A stretch of DNA of 7,116 nt from Verrucomicrobiales bacterium (GTDB lineage Bacteria > Verrucomicrobiota > Verrucomicrobiia > Verrucomicrobiales > DEV007), in assembly GCA_003232855.1 (NCBI GenBank), contig QIKC01000030.1, forward strand, positions 1 to 7,116, in the 5' to 3' direction. Below the pieces are notes generated by a model. That model did no database searches, was not told the DNA's origin, and saw nothing but the letters and a program-made list of their open reading frames with translations. Both the position numbers and the translations under genes were made by a program. How positions within the stretch are numbered: position 1 is the stretch's first letter; each line of letters begins with the position of its first letter. This document shows, one piece after another, positions 6,902 through 7,116 of this stretch.

Positions 6902-7116
6902 ATGCACGATTTCCCAACCGCGATCATCCCGCCCAACATGCCCTCCGCCACCCGCAACCAAGTCATCCCCATGGTTGTCGAGCAGGAAGGCCGCATCGAG
7001 CGCAGCTACGACATCTACTCGCGCCTGCTCAAGGATCGCATCATTTTCATCGGCTCGGAAATCGATCCCTACAACCAAGTCTCGAACGCCGTCATCGCCC
7101 AGCTGCTCTTCCTGCA
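6902..7116 (+). CDS. clpP: ATP-dependent Clp protease proteolytic subunit, N-terminal part (3' end outside window)
   Basis: Seventy-one codons plus two bases are present. The segment [20 protein letters not shown] followed by [14 protein letters not shown] and VIAQLLFL is the characteristic ClpP N-terminus: axial loop, first helix and first strand. ClpP forms tetradecameric serine-protease rings in the cytoplasm and degrades proteins unfolded by ClpX or ClpA/ClpC. The catalytic Ser, His and Asp lie beyond the window. The ATG at 6902 gives a short leader before the conserved IPMV segment, comparable to the cleaved propeptide of E. coli ClpP; the ATG at 6938 is a possible alternative start. No clear Shine-Dalgarno precedes either. 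The segment between ID and VIAQ appears about two residues longer than in E. coli. The position after tig is the widespread tig-clpP order; clpX often follows. Confidence 0.95.
   Translation, partial: MHDFPTAIIPPNMPSATRNQVIPMVVEQEGRIERSYDIYSRLLKDRIIFIGSEIDPYNQVSNAVIAQLLFL

Noticed and set aside
1..7116. CRISPR array, tRNA, rRNA, insertion sequence or phage gene
   Set aside because: No regularly spaced repeats, cloverleaf, rRNA signature or transposase/integrase motifs were seen on either strand.

Overview
This window most likely comes from a member of the Verrucomicrobiota or a related PVC-superphylum bacterium. The main evidence is a very large secreted protein with the PVC-type layout: beta-propeller, HEAT-like repeats and a C-terminal CxxCH haem domain. 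A DUF1501 protein lies next to it, and both families are abundant in Planctomycetes and Verrucomicrobia. The DNA is GC-rich with C-ending codons, and Shine-Dalgarno signals are weak or absent. No phage, plasmid, transposase, CRISPR, rRNA or tRNA feature was seen. All recognised genes lie on the + strand.

Layout. 1-594 is the C-terminal part of a DUF1501 protein. 595-887 is an intergenic stretch dominated by a long nested inverted repeat (653-823) resembling a REP/MITE-type element. 888-4397 is a complete 1169-residue exported PVC-type cytochrome c protein. Only 27 bp later, 4425-5342 is a bile acid:sodium symporter (BASS/SBF) family transporter. 5343-5444 carries a -10-like TACAAT very close to the next start. 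5445-6772 is trigger factor (tig), whose coding frame breaks at codon 12-13. 6773-6901 is an intergenic stretch with three tandem 7-bp AT-rich repeats. 6902 to the window end is the N-terminus of ClpP.

How the genes fit together. The first half looks like periplasmic catabolism: a DUF1501 protein and a haem-containing propeller protein that probably oxidises or binds a carbohydrate-like substrate, with a transporter that may import a small organic anion. The two periplasmic genes are separated by the repeat and need not be one operon. The cytochrome and the transporter probably are co-transcribed. The second half is protein-quality housekeeping in the widespread tig-clpP order: a ribosome-bound chaperone followed by the protease subunit.

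The observations most worth checking are the single-base frame break in tig, which exactly restores canonical trigger-factor numbering if one A is added; a Gln-to-Lys change at the second sodium site of the transporter, with all other side-chain ligands I can align kept; the nested inverted repeat; and a possible leaderless tig transcript. I see no clear evidence for a wholly new multi-gene system in this window.
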